IMG/VR virus record: IMGVR_UViG_3300008952_000066
Span: 1 to 53,538 of that record
Reading direction: 5' to 3' (one strand)
Origin: a virus
DNA length: 53,538 nt
Part shown: in pieces, positions 21,850 through 30,945 of the stretch
Layout of the letters: each line of letters starts with the position of its first letter
Numbering within the stretch: the stretch's first letter is position 1
The notes under the pieces: generated by a model
What the model was told of the DNA's origin: nothing
Databases searched by the model: none
The model's input: the letters and a program-made list of their open reading frames with translations, nothing else
Made by a program: the position numbers and the translations under genes

Positions 21850-22626
21850 ATGCAGAAATTTCCTATATATATCCCCAGCAAAGGAAGGGCAGAACGTAGC
21901 AGAACTGTAGAAGAATTAGAAAAAGGTAACTGCACAGATTATTTCATAGTTGTTGAACCGCAAGATTATGAAGCGTATTCGGAAGCCCATCATGAAAAAA
22001 ACCTTCTTTGCTTAGATAAAAATGATGAAGGAATTTATTACGTGCGTAACTTCATTCTTCAACATGCGTTAAATAACGGTTATGAATACGTTTGGCAGGT
22101 TGATGACGATTTGCAATTCGCAAGACACTCAAAAAACAGTAAACCTATCCTTAAACCTATTCACCCAACAGAAGCTTTTATAGAAATAGAACAGGTTGTA
22201 GAAAAATTTTCCAATATTGGAGTGGCAGGTGTAAGAGACAGCACTTACGCTTGGAGCCAACCTGAACGAATCAGTATAAACAAACAAGCATCGGGCTGTT
22301 GGTTAATAAAAACAGATACAGGATGCAAATTCCGAAAAGACATCATCGAAGATACTGATTTCAATATGCAAATACTTGTAGCAGGATACTGCACGCTCAA
22401 TTTCAATCGTTTAGTTTACGTTAATCCACCTACAGGAACTGTTGAGGGAGGAAACAGTAACGTCAATTTTCTTTTACAGCAAAAGAATTTGGTAAAAGCG
22501 TGGCATGGATGTTTCACTTTGAAATACAACAGAATAGGAACTGTTCATACAGAAAACCTCAGTTCACGAATAGCTCCAAGTCGGATATGGAGCAAATTTC
22601 CTCAACGCCCTAAACGAAAGGTTTAA
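21850..22626 (+). CDS. TET-associated-type glycosyltransferase (TAGT-like), copy 2
   Basis: The 258-residue protein has 'PIYIPSKGRAERSRTVEEL' (residues 5-23), 'YFIVVEPQDYEAYSE', 'GIYYVRNFILQHALNNGYEYVWQVDDDLQF' (about 57-86), 'ASGCWLIKTDTG' and 'EDTDFNMQILVAGYCTLNF'. The element order equals that of copy 1, but the sequences are divergent outside the motifs. A phage with two such enzymes could add two sugars in series, or glycosylate two acceptors. Start ATG 21850 follows AAAGGAAT. The terminase small subunit follows directly. Confidence 0.75.
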   Translation: MQKFPIYIPSKGRAERSRTVEELEKGNCTDYFIVVEPQDYEAYSEAHHEKNLLCLDKNDEGIYYVRNFILQHALNNGYEYVWQVDDDLQFARHSKNSKPILKPIHPTEAFIEIEQVVEKFSNIGVAGVRDSTYAWSQPERISINKQASGCWLIKTDTGCKFRKDIIEDTDFNMQILVAGYCTLNFNRLVYVNPPTGTVEGGNSNVNFLLQQKNLVKAWHGCFTLKYNRIGTVHTENLSSRIAPSRIWSKFPQRPKRKV

Positions 22627-22628
22627 TT

Positions 22629-23168
22629 ATGGCTAGAGGACAATCACCAGCATTATCTCCTGAAACGGCTGAAAGATATAGACAAGTCGTACAAATGAGA
22701 GCCGCAGGTTTAACATTTGACCGTATCGCTCAAGAATTAGGTTACGCAAGCCGTTCAGGTGCTAAAGAAGCTTATGATTCTGCCTTGCAATCTTGGGGAA
22801 GGGAAGCCGTTGACAATTTAAGAGTTCTAGAAGGCGAACGTGTTGATGAATTGTGGCGCAGAACTTTCGCTCGTTTATTAGAAGCTGACCGTAATCAAGC
22901 AGAAATAAACGAATTTCTGAACATTGTTATGACTGCCGTGAGAATTTCTAAAAGAAGATCAGAATTATTTGGTTTGGATGCTCCTCGCCAACTTGAAGTT
23001 ACTGGTGCAGGAGGAGGAGCTATCAGGACTGACATAGGAGACTTACTTATTTCTCGTTTAGAAGAATTAAGAGAAAAACAAGGTCCTTTAGCAGAAAATC
23101 TTGATCAAAAGCCCCTGTTGGATGCAATACCCTCTGAGAGCGCCACAGAGGAGTCCTATGATGAGTAA
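22629..23168 (+). CDS. terS: Terminase small subunit
   Basis: The 179-residue protein has a helix-turn-helix type N-terminus ('ERYRQVVQMRAAGLTFDRIAQELGYASRSGAKEAYDSALQSW') and a helical middle ('NLRVLEGERVDELWRRTFARLLEADRNQAEINEFLNIVMTAVRISKRRSELFGLDAPRQLEVTG'). 'DRNQAEINEFLNIVMTAVRISKRRSELFGLDAPRQ' is typical of small terminase subunits of this phage type. It recognises the packaging site and recruits the large subunit, whose gene is immediately downstream. Confidence 0.8.
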   Translation: MARGQSPALSPETAERYRQVVQMRAAGLTFDRIAQELGYASRSGAKEAYDSALQSWGREAVDNLRVLEGERVDELWRRTFARLLEADRNQAEINEFLNIVMTAVRISKRRSELFGLDAPRQLEVTGAGGGAIRTDIGDLLISRLEELREKQGPLAENLDQKPLLDAIPSESATEESYDE

Positions 23169-23226
23169 ACCATATAGTAATGTGTTCACTCAAAAAGAAC
23201 TTAAAAACGCTTTAGAAGGGCTGTAA
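23161..23226 (+). CDS. Possible micro-ORF between terminase genes
   Basis: ATG 23161 opens a 21-residue frame (MSKPYSNVFTQKELKNALEGL) with GAGGAG eight bases upstream; it ends directly before the terminase large subunit ATG. It may act only to couple translation, since the frame overlaps terS by 8 bases. Evidence is weak. Confidence 0.35.
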   Translation: MSKPYSNVFTQKELKNALEGL

Positions 23227-24555
23227 ATGGCAGAATTATCAGTAGTTGAAGAAATTTCTCGCCGAACAGACCCAAATCTGCTGTTTGAAGGGTTAGATCC
23301 TGAACAAATAGAAGCTGTGATGCACGACTGGAGACTTTGGCGCAGACCGAAACAAATAACCCCTGAAGGAAACTGGAGAGTTTGGCTTATTCTTGCAGGT
23401 CGTGGTTTCGGTAAAACACGCACAGGATCAGAATGGGTAAGGGAGCAAGTTGAAGCTGGTAACGCAAAACACATAGCACTTGTCGGTGCAACAGCCGCAG
23501 ATGTCAGAGACACTATGATAGAAGGCGAATCAGGTATTCTGTCTATTTTCCCTGATGGGAAACGACCACGCTATGAACCTTCCAAAAGGCGAATAACTTT
23601 CCATAACGGTGCAATGGCTACTTCTTATACAGCGGATGAACCTGACCGCCTTCGTGGTCCCAACCATGATTTGGCTTGGTGTGATGAGTTAGCCGCTTGG
23701 AGGTATCCACAAGCGTGGGACATGCTTATTTTCGGTTTGCGTATCGGGAAACACCCTCAAGCATTAGTCACCACCACTCCTCGACCAACAAAAATAATCA
23801 GGGATTTGGTTAAAAGAAAAGGTAATGACGTTGTTGTCACACATGGCAGTACTTTTGAAAATAAAACTAATCTTGCGGCTTCATTCTTTCAGGAAATAAT
23901 TGAACGATACGAAGGCACAAGATTAGGCAGACAAGAATTACATGCAGAAATTCTCGATGATGTGGATGGCGCTTTATGGAATCGAGACATGCTTGACGAT
24001 GCAAGAGTAACTGAAATGCCTGACTTGAAAAGAATCGTAGTTGCTATTGATCCTGCTGTTTCTTCCCATGAAGGTTCTGCTGAAACAGGAATAGTAGCCG
24101 CTGGAGTAGATGAAGCAGGGCATGGATACATCCTTGAAGATGTTTCAAAAAGAGGCACACCATTGGAATGGGCTAACGAAGCTGTTGCGGCTTATAACAG
24201 ATTGAAAGCAGATCGAATAGTCGCAGAAGCAAATCAAGGTGGGGACATGATACGCCACACCTTGAACACGGTGGATAAAAATATTCCTTTACGTCTCGTT
24301 CATGCAAGTAGAGGAAAAAGAGTTCGTGCAGAACCTATAGCGGCTTTATATGAACAGCATAAAGTTCATCACGTTGGTTCTTTCCCCGATTTGGAAGATC
24401 AACTTTGTTCTTGGGTTCCTGATGTATCTGCTTCACCTGATAGGTTGGATGCTCTAGTATGGGCATTAACAGAATTAATGATTGATGGAGCAAGACATCA
24501 TCCTGCTGTTGCACCTATTAATATTGAGCAAGTAAATCCATGGATACCGCAATGA
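23227..24555 (+). CDS. terL: Terminase large subunit
   Basis: The 442-residue ATPase-nuclease powers DNA packaging. Walker A is 'AGRGFGKTRTG' (residues 57-67, Lys63), the Walker B region 'HDLAWCDELAAW' (Asp153-Glu154), and the coupling motif 'ALVTTTPRP' follows. The RNase H-like nuclease domain starts at 'RIVVAIDPAVSS' (about residue 270) with further acidic residues in 'VAEANQGGDMIRHTL' and 'PDRLDALVWALTELM'. The length is normal. The C-terminus overlaps the start of a 50-residue gene (ATGA). Confidence 0.95.
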   Translation: MAELSVVEEISRRTDPNLLFEGLDPEQIEAVMHDWRLWRRPKQITPEGNWRVWLILAGRGFGKTRTGSEWVREQVEAGNAKHIALVGATAADVRDTMIEGESGILSIFPDGKRPRYEPSKRRITFHNGAMATSYTADEPDRLRGPNHDLAWCDELAAWRYPQAWDMLIFGLRIGKHPQALVTTTPRPTKIIRDLVKRKGNDVVVTHGSTFENKTNLAASFFQEIIERYEGTRLGRQELHAEILDDVDGALWNRDMLDDARVTEMPDLKRIVVAIDPAVSSHEGSAETGIVAAGVDEAGHGYILEDVSKRGTPLEWANEAVAAYNRLKADRIVAEANQGGDMIRHTLNTVDKNIPLRLVHASRGKRVRAEPIAALYEQHKVHHVGSFPDLEDQLCSWVPDVSASPDRLDALVWALTELMIDGARHHPAVAPINIEQVNPWIPQ

Positions 24556-24704
24556 GTGAAAAAGTAATTTTAACGGATGAAGATACACCGTTTGGTCGTT
24601 TACAATTCGATCCGAAAAAAGGAACAACTAAAATGGTTTTCCCGAATGGTGTAGATACACGCCGAACTATTCCGTTACGTAAGAAGTACAGGAAACAGTC
24701 TTGA
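24552..24704 (+). CDS. Small protein between terminase and portal, 50 residues
   Basis: The ORF begins MSEKVILTDEDTPFG and reads 'GRLQFDPKKGTTKMVFPNGVDTRRTIPLRKKYRKQS'; the C-terminus is strongly basic. It starts at the terL stop (ATGA). It is shorter than most callers accept, but the coupling and coding-like composition support it. Its function is unknown; it might be a portal or packaging accessory. Confidence 0.6.
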   Translation: MSEKVILTDEDTPFGRLQFDPKKGTTKMVFPNGVDTRRTIPLRKKYRKQS

Positions 24705-24743
24705 ATAGAAGCATTAAATATGGTATTGATGTAAGATCAAATT

Positions 24744-26063
24744 ATGTCTTTAACTGACGACTTCCAAAAAGCCGCACCTGCTTCAACAGACATGGGTGAA
24801 GTAGGCTCCACAGGGCTTGTCCAATACGGCGGTGAGGTGCAAGAAGATTTCCTTCGACAGCTTCAGGGCAAACGAGGTTATGCCACATATCGGGAAATGT
24901 CAGACAACCATCCTGTTATCGGCTCAATTCTTTATTCAATAGAAATGCTTGTAAGAGGAGTTAATTGGACTGTCACGCCTTCAGATCCTAATGACCAACG
25001 GTCAGTTGATGAAGCACAATTCGTTTCAGAGTGTATGAGTGATATGTCACATTCTTGGGCAGATACTCTTTCATCTATTCTTTCAATGTTGCAGTTCGGT
25101 TACTGTTACAACGAAATTGTTTACAAGAGAAGAAACGGAGTGGACAGGGAAGATTCAAGTGAACGGTCACAATATAATGATGGGCGCATCGGTTGGCGTA
25201 AATGGCCTATAAGAGATCAGTCAACAATCATCCGTTGGGACTTTGACAATAATGGTGGAATAAACGGCGCTTACCAAATGAACCCACTTGCAGGCACAGG
25301 TGAGGTTTTCTTACCGATAGAGAAATGTTTATTGTTTAGAACAACCACTAAACGAAATAACCCTCAAGGCAGGTCAATTCTTCGTAACGCTTTCGTGCCG
25401 TGGTATTTCCAAAAACGAATAGCAGAGATTGAAGCTATCGGTATTGAACGTGACCTTGCTGGTATGCCAGTTGCTTTAGTTCCACCACATCTACTTTCTG
25501 ATAATGCAACCGCTCAGGAAACACAAGCTTTAACTGCTATTAAACAAATGGTGAGAAACATACGCCGTGACGAACAAGAAGGAATTGTTTTCCCTCTTGC
25601 ATACGACCCTGACACTAAACAACTTGCTTACGATCTGAAACTTTTAACTTCAGGTGGGCGAAGGCAATTCGACACTAACGCTATTATCGCTCGTTATGAT
25701 GCTCGCATAGCGATGTCAGTTTTAGCTGATTTCATCCTTTTGGGACATGACCAAGTAGGAACTCAAGCTCTTTCAGTTTCAAAGATTCAATTATTCTCGG
25801 ATGCTTTAGACACTTGGGTAACAGGAATAGCTGATGTTATTAACACACACGCAATTCCACGCTTGATGAAATTAAACGGTGTTGATGCACAGTATTGGCC
25901 TAAAGTCGATTATGACTCACCACGACAGGTTGACCTCTTGGCTATAGCAGATTATGTACAGAAACTTGCAGGAGTCGGAGCTATCCTGCCTGACGAAGCG
26001 TTAGGTGAGCATTTAAGAGATATTGCAGGGCTACCGCAGGAGGAAGCGGAAAGCATAGACTAA
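24744..26063 (+). CDS. Portal protein, DUF935 / Mu gp29 type
   Basis: The 439-residue protein begins with a disordered N-terminus, then 'REMSDNHPVIGSILYSIEMLVRGVNWTV' and 'ADTLSSILSMLQFGYCYNEIVYKRRNG', 'IEKCLLFRTTTKRNNPQGRSILRNAFVPWYFQKRIAEIEAIGIERDLAGMPVALVPPHLL'. These are the conserved segments of DUF935-family portals, which form the dodecameric DNA gate of the capsid. Its place between terminase and MuF-type minor head protein is the normal order. Confidence 0.9.
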   Translation: MSLTDDFQKAAPASTDMGEVGSTGLVQYGGEVQEDFLRQLQGKRGYATYREMSDNHPVIGSILYSIEMLVRGVNWTVTPSDPNDQRSVDEAQFVSECMSDMSHSWADTLSSILSMLQFGYCYNEIVYKRRNGVDREDSSERSQYNDGRIGWRKWPIRDQSTIIRWDFDNNGGINGAYQMNPLAGTGEVFLPIEKCLLFRTTTKRNNPQGRSILRNAFVPWYFQKRIAEIEAIGIERDLAGMPVALVPPHLLSDNATAQETQALTAIKQMVRNIRRDEQEGIVFPLAYDPDTKQLAYDLKLLTSGGRRQFDTNAIIARYDARIAMSVLADFILLGHDQVGTQALSVSKIQLFSDALDTWVTGIADVINTHAIPRLMKLNGVDAQYWPKVDYDSPRQVDLLAIADYVQKLAGVGAILPDEALGEHLRDIAGLPQEEAESID

Positions 26064-29000
26064 ATGGCTGGCGAAATAAAGGTTGGTCTGTCTAAAAAGA
26101 TTCACCACATCCCACTTTCTTGGGATGTTAATAAAGCTAAATCTAATCATCAGCCTAAATTCCGACCTGTTGGTGACGCAATACTTCGAGGCAGAGAAAA
26201 ATCTGTAGGTAAAATAATGGAACAGATGTTTCTAGCTATGCCACCTGTTGAACTTTGGATAGATGGCAAATTAACTCCCGAACAGTATTTGGAAAGAGCT
26301 GAAAAAATATCAGAACCTTACATGCAACAAATTGCGGCTTTATTGCAAGTTTCTTTTAACGAAGGTGCGATTATGCAACAGGACAGAATACGTGCTGATG
26401 CTAATGAGCAATTAAAACGGTTACGAAGCCCTTTGCGTTTAACAGATGAAAAAGGGAAAGTAACGAAAGCAACTGTTGGGGGAATTGATGTAGGTGAAGA
26501 TCCAAAAATCATTTGGTCACCTGTGGGCATAGAAGCCTTCGACGAAGTAAGTTCTGCTTCAGTTCAATACGCACAATTCCGTTCAGCGACTCTTGTTACC
26601 GCAATGCTGGAAGAACAACAGCGAGTTATTCAAGAACTTATAGGAGAATCTTTCACAGCGTCACAGACTTTCTCTACAGGAAGAACAGTTACAGGTTTAA
26701 CAACAGGACAAACTTCAAGAGCTTTATTTGAAGTGTTAGAAGAAATGAACCCGAATACTCCTTTAGGCAGGCAACTCGCTCAAATGCGAGGAATAAACTC
26801 GGCAGGTTTAACTCACCCATGGGAAAAAGCAGTTTTTAGACGTTCAGAAAAAATAGCTCAACAATTAGCTGATAAGGGAATTGGAGGAGCAAGAGCTTAC
26901 AACAAGATAAGAGACGATTCCAATAAATACGCTAAGAAACTTCGCCGTTCAAGAGCAAGGGTGATTTCTCGTACTGAGATTAAACGAGCGCAAGTAGCAG
27001 GACAACTTGACTCTATGCAGGAAGCTGTAAATTCAGGTTTAGCTGATCCTAGAACAGCAGGTAAAAAATGGATTACAGGTTCTACTGACGTTTGCCCTAT
27101 ATGCACAAGTCTTGGTTTCGGTAGAGCTATTCATATACGGCAATCTTTCCCGAATGTGGGGGATGGACCTCCTGCTCATCCTAATTGTCGTTGCGATTTG
27201 GATTTCGCTCATCGGATAAAAGATGCACCACAAGCTGTCGGTGCAGGTAACCCTAACTTTCCTGCTGGTAGTCCTGAGAACCCGATTGTTTGGCAATTCA
27301 ATTCAGGTTTCCAATCTTCACCTAATGTGACTACTGCTTTCAGACCGCCTTCGGTTCCTAGAACTCCTAGAAAACCTGTTAAGGCTCCTTCTCCATCTGC
27401 TCAATACAGTGAAATTCCTGATGTTGATGATGAAATAACAGAAAAAATTGTTGAAGTTTATGAAACCACAGAAGGCACACATCAACAAAAAGCTGATGCC
27501 GTATACCAATATCTTGGTTATAAGGGTAAACCAAAAGTTGTTGAATGGGAAGATTTAGGTAAGCATGTAGATGAAAGCCCTGCTGGAGAAATGCGCCGTG
27601 TGGTGCGAGAAACTAAAGATAAAACAAACCCAATAACAGGTGTTGAAGAAACTTTTTCAAAAGAAGAAATAGCAGAACAATTTAGAACAGGACAAGCTTT
27701 CACAGGCGAAGGTTTAAGTGGTACAGGTACTTACACTTATGAAGGAACAGCAGGAGCATTTGATGAATATGCAATGAGCCGAAAAGGGAAGTGGGAAACT
27801 GTCGAAATGACATTAGCGCCTGACGCTAAAATTATGACTTTAACTGATGAAACTGAAAGGGCACTTAAAAAGAAATATAAAGATTTATACCCTGATGGAC
27901 CTACAGATATAGGGTTAATTCTCGCTTCTAAAGGATTTGACGCTATAAGATTAGTGGATTTAGACGATGAATTTGGAAATGTTATGATGATCATTTTAAA
28001 TCGTTCTAAAGTTATTGTCAGTAAGGTGCATGGGGCAGAAATAGGAAAACTTAAACCTTTTAAACGACCTCCTCCTCCAACAGCTAGTGTCCCACCTACA
28101 CCTACTCCTGCCACAGTTGATGAAGTCATAGAAGAAATAGATGCGGTTCCTTTGCAAAGTAAACCCACTCCTACTGAAACAGGTAAAACGTGGGAAGATG
28201 ACGCTTTCCACGAAATAAACGCAACTGTTACTTACACCGCAGGGCGAATGGGTACTGTTATAGAGGAAGCTATAGATGAAGTATCACAAGTTTTAGGTAA
28301 CCCAATTCCATCTAATGCACTTAAAACTCATATTAAAACTGCACCAATTAAAAGAACAAGTAAAACAGGAGACAATGTAAGAGTTTTAGGTGATTTTTCT
28401 CCTAGTCGAAAAATTCAGTTACCTAGACAACCTAAAAGACCAAAAAAAATGGATTTGTCTACATTTGAAACCCGAGGGGGATATGGCACTTCCCAAGCCA
28501 TTGACCATAGACGTTGGGCTAAAGCTAGAGAACTTGATCGTGAACTTGGAGATGATGTAACTACTTTCACGGATGAGCTTTTAGAAGAAATGGCTGAAGA
28601 AGGCGAGTTTCCTTTCGCTAATTGGAAAGAAGCAGGTTACAAATCTGAACAAGATTTCAAAAACGCTGTTGAAGATTTTTACACAAAAGAAGAAAAATAT
28701 TGGAAAGATATTGAAGACATTTTCAATGGTATAGATCCTGCAACTGGTGAAGCGTTTGAAACTTTTGCGACTGGAGAATTAAAAGATCCACGTTATGAAG
28801 CAGGTTATGGGGCTTTGGATGATGTACCTGCTCGTAGAGATATACGAATCGGGGAAGAAAATAGTTACAAAAAAGGAACACCTGAATACAATTCCAGTTT
28901 GAAATCAACCTTCCATCATGAGAACGGTCACAACATTGATTTCATGCACTTAAGTACTAATGCTCCGAGTGGGGATGACATCGCAGCCATTGAACGTTTC

Positions 29001-29495
29001 TTGAATAACTTGCCTAGAAATGGAACTTTACCTGCTGACGTTAACGGTTTACAGCCTCGTTCTTCAACATTACTTAGAGTGCTTGATTTAAAAATGCAAA
29101 AATTTGGAATGACTAGGGCAGAAGCTATTACAAGTTTACAAGACGAAGCTGATATGGCTTTAATGAGATTATTTCAGTTAATAGAAGATTCTGAAGCAAC
29201 AAAACGCATAGACACTTATGTTCAAGGTTTAATAGCAAAAGCTAAAACTCCCCAAGCTAGAGAACAAGCAGTAAATAAAGGAAATTATTTAACAGATCCT
29301 ACTGAAAGAATAGCAAGAATATTTCAACAATATATTCCTACTAGAGTAGGCTCAGTAACAGACCGAAAACTTCTCGCAGAAGCGATAGCAGGTGATGATG
29401 GGATTACAGGTGAATTGTTTTCTGTGGGAGAGTTTGAAGGAGTTATTGTGCCTGCTTTTGAAAAATGGCTTCGAGCAGTTGGGATGATTGAATAA
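26064..29495 (+). CDS. MuF-type minor head protein fused to ADP-ribosyltransferase-like and zinc-protease-like domains
   Basis: At 1143 residues the protein is about three times longer than a normal MuF protein. Residues about 1-385 are the MuF head part, ending in the Cys motif C344-x2-C347 and 'HPNCRCDLDF' (372-381). Residues about 490-665 resemble an ART domain: Arg in 'RRVVRETKD', 'EQFRTGQAFTGEGLSGTGTYTYE', 'MTLAPDAKIM', 'KGFDAIRLVD', 'NRSKVIVS'. A Pro/Thr linker follows. Residues about 940-1143 contain a zincin motif H952-E953-N-G-H956 and a later Glu1081 in 'TERIARIFQQYI'. These would be injected effectors, inferred from known MuF-toxin fusions. Confidence 0.75.
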   Translation: MAGEIKVGLSKKIHHIPLSWDVNKAKSNHQPKFRPVGDAILRGREKSVGKIMEQMFLAMPPVELWIDGKLTPEQYLERAEKISEPYMQQIAALLQVSFNEGAIMQQDRIRADANEQLKRLRSPLRLTDEKGKVTKATVGGIDVGEDPKIIWSPVGIEAFDEVSSASVQYAQFRSATLVTAMLEEQQRVIQELIGESFTASQTFSTGRTVTGLTTGQTSRALFEVLEEMNPNTPLGRQLAQMRGINSAGLTHPWEKAVFRRSEKIAQQLADKGIGGARAYNKIRDDSNKYAKKLRRSRARVISRTEIKRAQVAGQLDSMQEAVNSGLADPRTAGKKWITGSTDVCPICTSLGFGRAIHIRQSFPNVGDGPPAHPNCRCDLDFAHRIKDAPQAVGAGNPNFPAGSPENPIVWQFNSGFQSSPNVTTAFRPPSVPRTPRKPVKAPSPSAQYSEIPDVDDEITEKIVEVYETTEGTHQQKADAVYQYLGYKGKPKVVEWEDLGKHVDESPAGEMRRVVRETKDKTNPITGVEETFSKEEIAEQFRTGQAFTGEGLSGTGTYTYEGTAGAFDEYAMSRKGKWETVEMTLAPDAKIMTLTDETERALKKKYKDLYPDGPTDIGLILASKGFDAIRLVDLDDEFGNVMMIILNRSKVIVSKVHGAEIGKLKPFKRPPPPTASVPPTPTPATVDEVIEEIDAVPLQSKPTPTETGKTWEDDAFHEINATVTYTAGRMGTVIEEAIDEVSQVLGNPIPSNALKTHIKTAPIKRTSKTGDNVRVLGDFSPSRKIQLPRQPKRPKKMDLSTFETRGGYGTSQAIDHRRWAKARELDRELGDDVTTFTDELLEEMAEEGEFPFANWKEAGYKSEQDFKNAVEDFYTKEEKYWKDIEDIFNGIDPATGEAFETFATGELKDPRYEAGYGALDDVPARRDIRIGEENSYKKGTPEYNSSLKSTFHHENGHNIDFMHLSTNAPSGDDIAAIERFLNNLPRNGTLPADVNGLQPRSSTLLRVLDLKMQKFGMTRAEAITSLQDEADMALMRLFQLIEDSEATKRIDTYVQGLIAKAKTPQAREQAVNKGNYLTDPTERIARIFQQYIPTRVGSVTDRKLLAEAIAGDDGITGELFSVGEFEGVIVPAFEKWLRAVGMIE

Positions 29496-29653
29496 TGGCA
29501 GAAGAAGAAACAATAAATCCAGTTGTTTATGGTCCCAATAACGAGATGATAAATTTTTCTGCTCATCGTTGGATATTTAAAATACCTGAAGGTAAAACAA
29601 TAAATGATTTAACAACTAAGGAACTCATGGACATAGGCTATTTTGATGAGTAA
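29495..29653 (+). CDS. Small protein, 52 residues
   Basis: It begins MAEEETINPVVYGPNNEMINFSAHRWIFKIPEG, starting at TAATG with the MuF gene stop. It has no known family. Its place between the MuF fusion and the XkdF protease gene and its tight coupling suggest a head or injected-protein accessory (chaperone or immunity-type role), which is inference only. Confidence 0.6.
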   Translation: MAEEETINPVVYGPNNEMINFSAHRWIFKIPEGKTINDLTTKELMDIGYFDE

Positions 29654-30683
29654 AGTATTAAAGATGTCAGAAGAAACCCTCAACGAATTTGTTGAAGAAA
29701 CCCCTGATATTCTTAAAGGATACGGATGGGGTGACGAAGAAAAAGGTCACGAATACGGACAAACCGCTGAAGGTATTGATGCTATGACTCATCTCCTGAT
29801 GGCATACCGTTTATTAATGGATCATCAGGAGTGTTGGGATTTACTTAAACCGTTGATGCGTTTAATACATAAACTTGAAGAAAAAATGACTTCAGCAGAA
29901 CCAACTGCTGATGAATACGCTGAAGATTTTTCTTATAATTATTATTCCGAATCCGATAAAGAAATAAAACAGGAAAATGGTCAATTCTGTGTTTATTCAA
30001 CTACAGGCAGATCATTCGGTTGTTACGCTAACGCTGATGAAGCTAAAGAACGATTAGCTCAAATTGAAAGATTCAAAACAAATAAATTGCAAGCATCAAG
30101 CACAGAACAACTTATTATTTTCCATAATCGTTTACACGCTTTAAAAGAAATTGGAACAGAGCATATTATTGTTCATAACCTCATTGAAGATGAATTAGAG
30201 AACAGAGGAATAGCACCACCTTATGAATTGGGAGACATTGAAAAGAAATTGGAAATGCTTTCCGAACCCATGACAGGAATAACACCTGTTATTAAACAAG
30301 AGGAGCAAAGGTACACATTGGGACCTGTATATGTTCCCGACAGAGAAGATGCTCACGGTGAATTTACTGATGCTTCTACTTTGCAAAAAGCTTTATGGAA
30401 TTGGGTACGCAAAGGTGACCGCAGAATCTTTATACAACACTCAGATAAAGTAGCTGGTGAAATGGTTGAGACACTTACGTGGCCTTTCCCTATTGAAGTT
30501 GATTTAGAAGTTCCTAATCAGGGTGTAACCAAACAGACGTTCCCTCCTGACACTCCTTTTCTTGGAGTTGTTTGGGAAGAATGGGCTTGGGAGCTTGTTA
30601 AAGCAGGTGAGTTGAGAGGCTATTCGATTGGTGGTAAAGCTAAAAGAATTGAAGCCGATTTACCTGAACCAGCATTGATTTAA
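29646..30683 (+). CDS. XkdF-like prohead serine protease
   Basis: ATG 29646 gives 345 residues; it overlaps the previous gene and has no clear ribosome site, so ATG 29667 is another option. Residues about 220-345 ('LGPVYVPDREDAHGEFTDASTLQKALWNWVRKGDRRIFIQHSD', 'EVPNQGVTKQTFPPDTPFLGVVWEEWAWELVKAGELRGYSIGGKAKR') match the XkdF putative protease. His in 'QHSD' and Ser in 'GYSIGG' are the likely catalytic residues. It would cut the scaffold or capsid N-terminus. N-terminal residues 1-215 are less conserved and include 'FCVYSTTGRSFGCYANADEAKERL'. Confidence 0.85.
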   Translation: MSKVLKMSEETLNEFVEETPDILKGYGWGDEEKGHEYGQTAEGIDAMTHLLMAYRLLMDHQECWDLLKPLMRLIHKLEEKMTSAEPTADEYAEDFSYNYYSESDKEIKQENGQFCVYSTTGRSFGCYANADEAKERLAQIERFKTNKLQASSTEQLIIFHNRLHALKEIGTEHIIVHNLIEDELENRGIAPPYELGDIEKKLEMLSEPMTGITPVIKQEEQRYTLGPVYVPDREDAHGEFTDASTLQKALWNWVRKGDRRIFIQHSDKVAGEMVETLTWPFPIEVDLEVPNQGVTKQTFPPDTPFLGVVWEEWAWELVKAGELRGYSIGGKAKRIEADLPEPALI

Positions 30684-30945
30684 AAAGTTATAACACCGAC
30701 CAATTTCTTCGTTTCCTACCATCTCACGTTAAGTTCTAGGTAGTTCCCTACTCTTTTCTCAGTCCATCGCCATTTAACTTTTCAGATTTTGTTTCCTCTA
30801 TCTTATTATTAAATGGTTTGTGCTATAACTCAATTACTAATCTACATTAAACCAAATCACATCTTGTATTAGCTTTAACAAAAAATACTGATCTGCTAAG
30901 ATAACAATTAGTGACCAAAGTGTCCTCAGAAATCAGGAGGGCATC
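30684..30945 (+). promoter_or_regulatory. Intergenic region with candidate promoter for membrane/lipoprotein genes
   Basis: No gene was found in these 262 bases. TTAACA (30875-30880) and TAAGAT (30897-30902), 16 bases apart, form a plausible sigma70 promoter 44 bases before the TTG start at 30946. No copy of the repeated promoter is here. The 30684-30800 part is pyrimidine-rich, with no obvious hairpin. Confidence 0.5.

Noticed and set aside
24702-24743. Promoter before the portal gene (TTGAAT, 17 bases, TATTGA)
   Set aside because: The -10 match is poor and the genes around it are tightly packed, so read-through is enough.
30684-30800. Possible tRNA gene in the intergenic region
   Set aside because: No cloverleaf or T-loop consensus (GGTTCGA type) could be built on either strand; no tRNA was found elsewhere by eye either.
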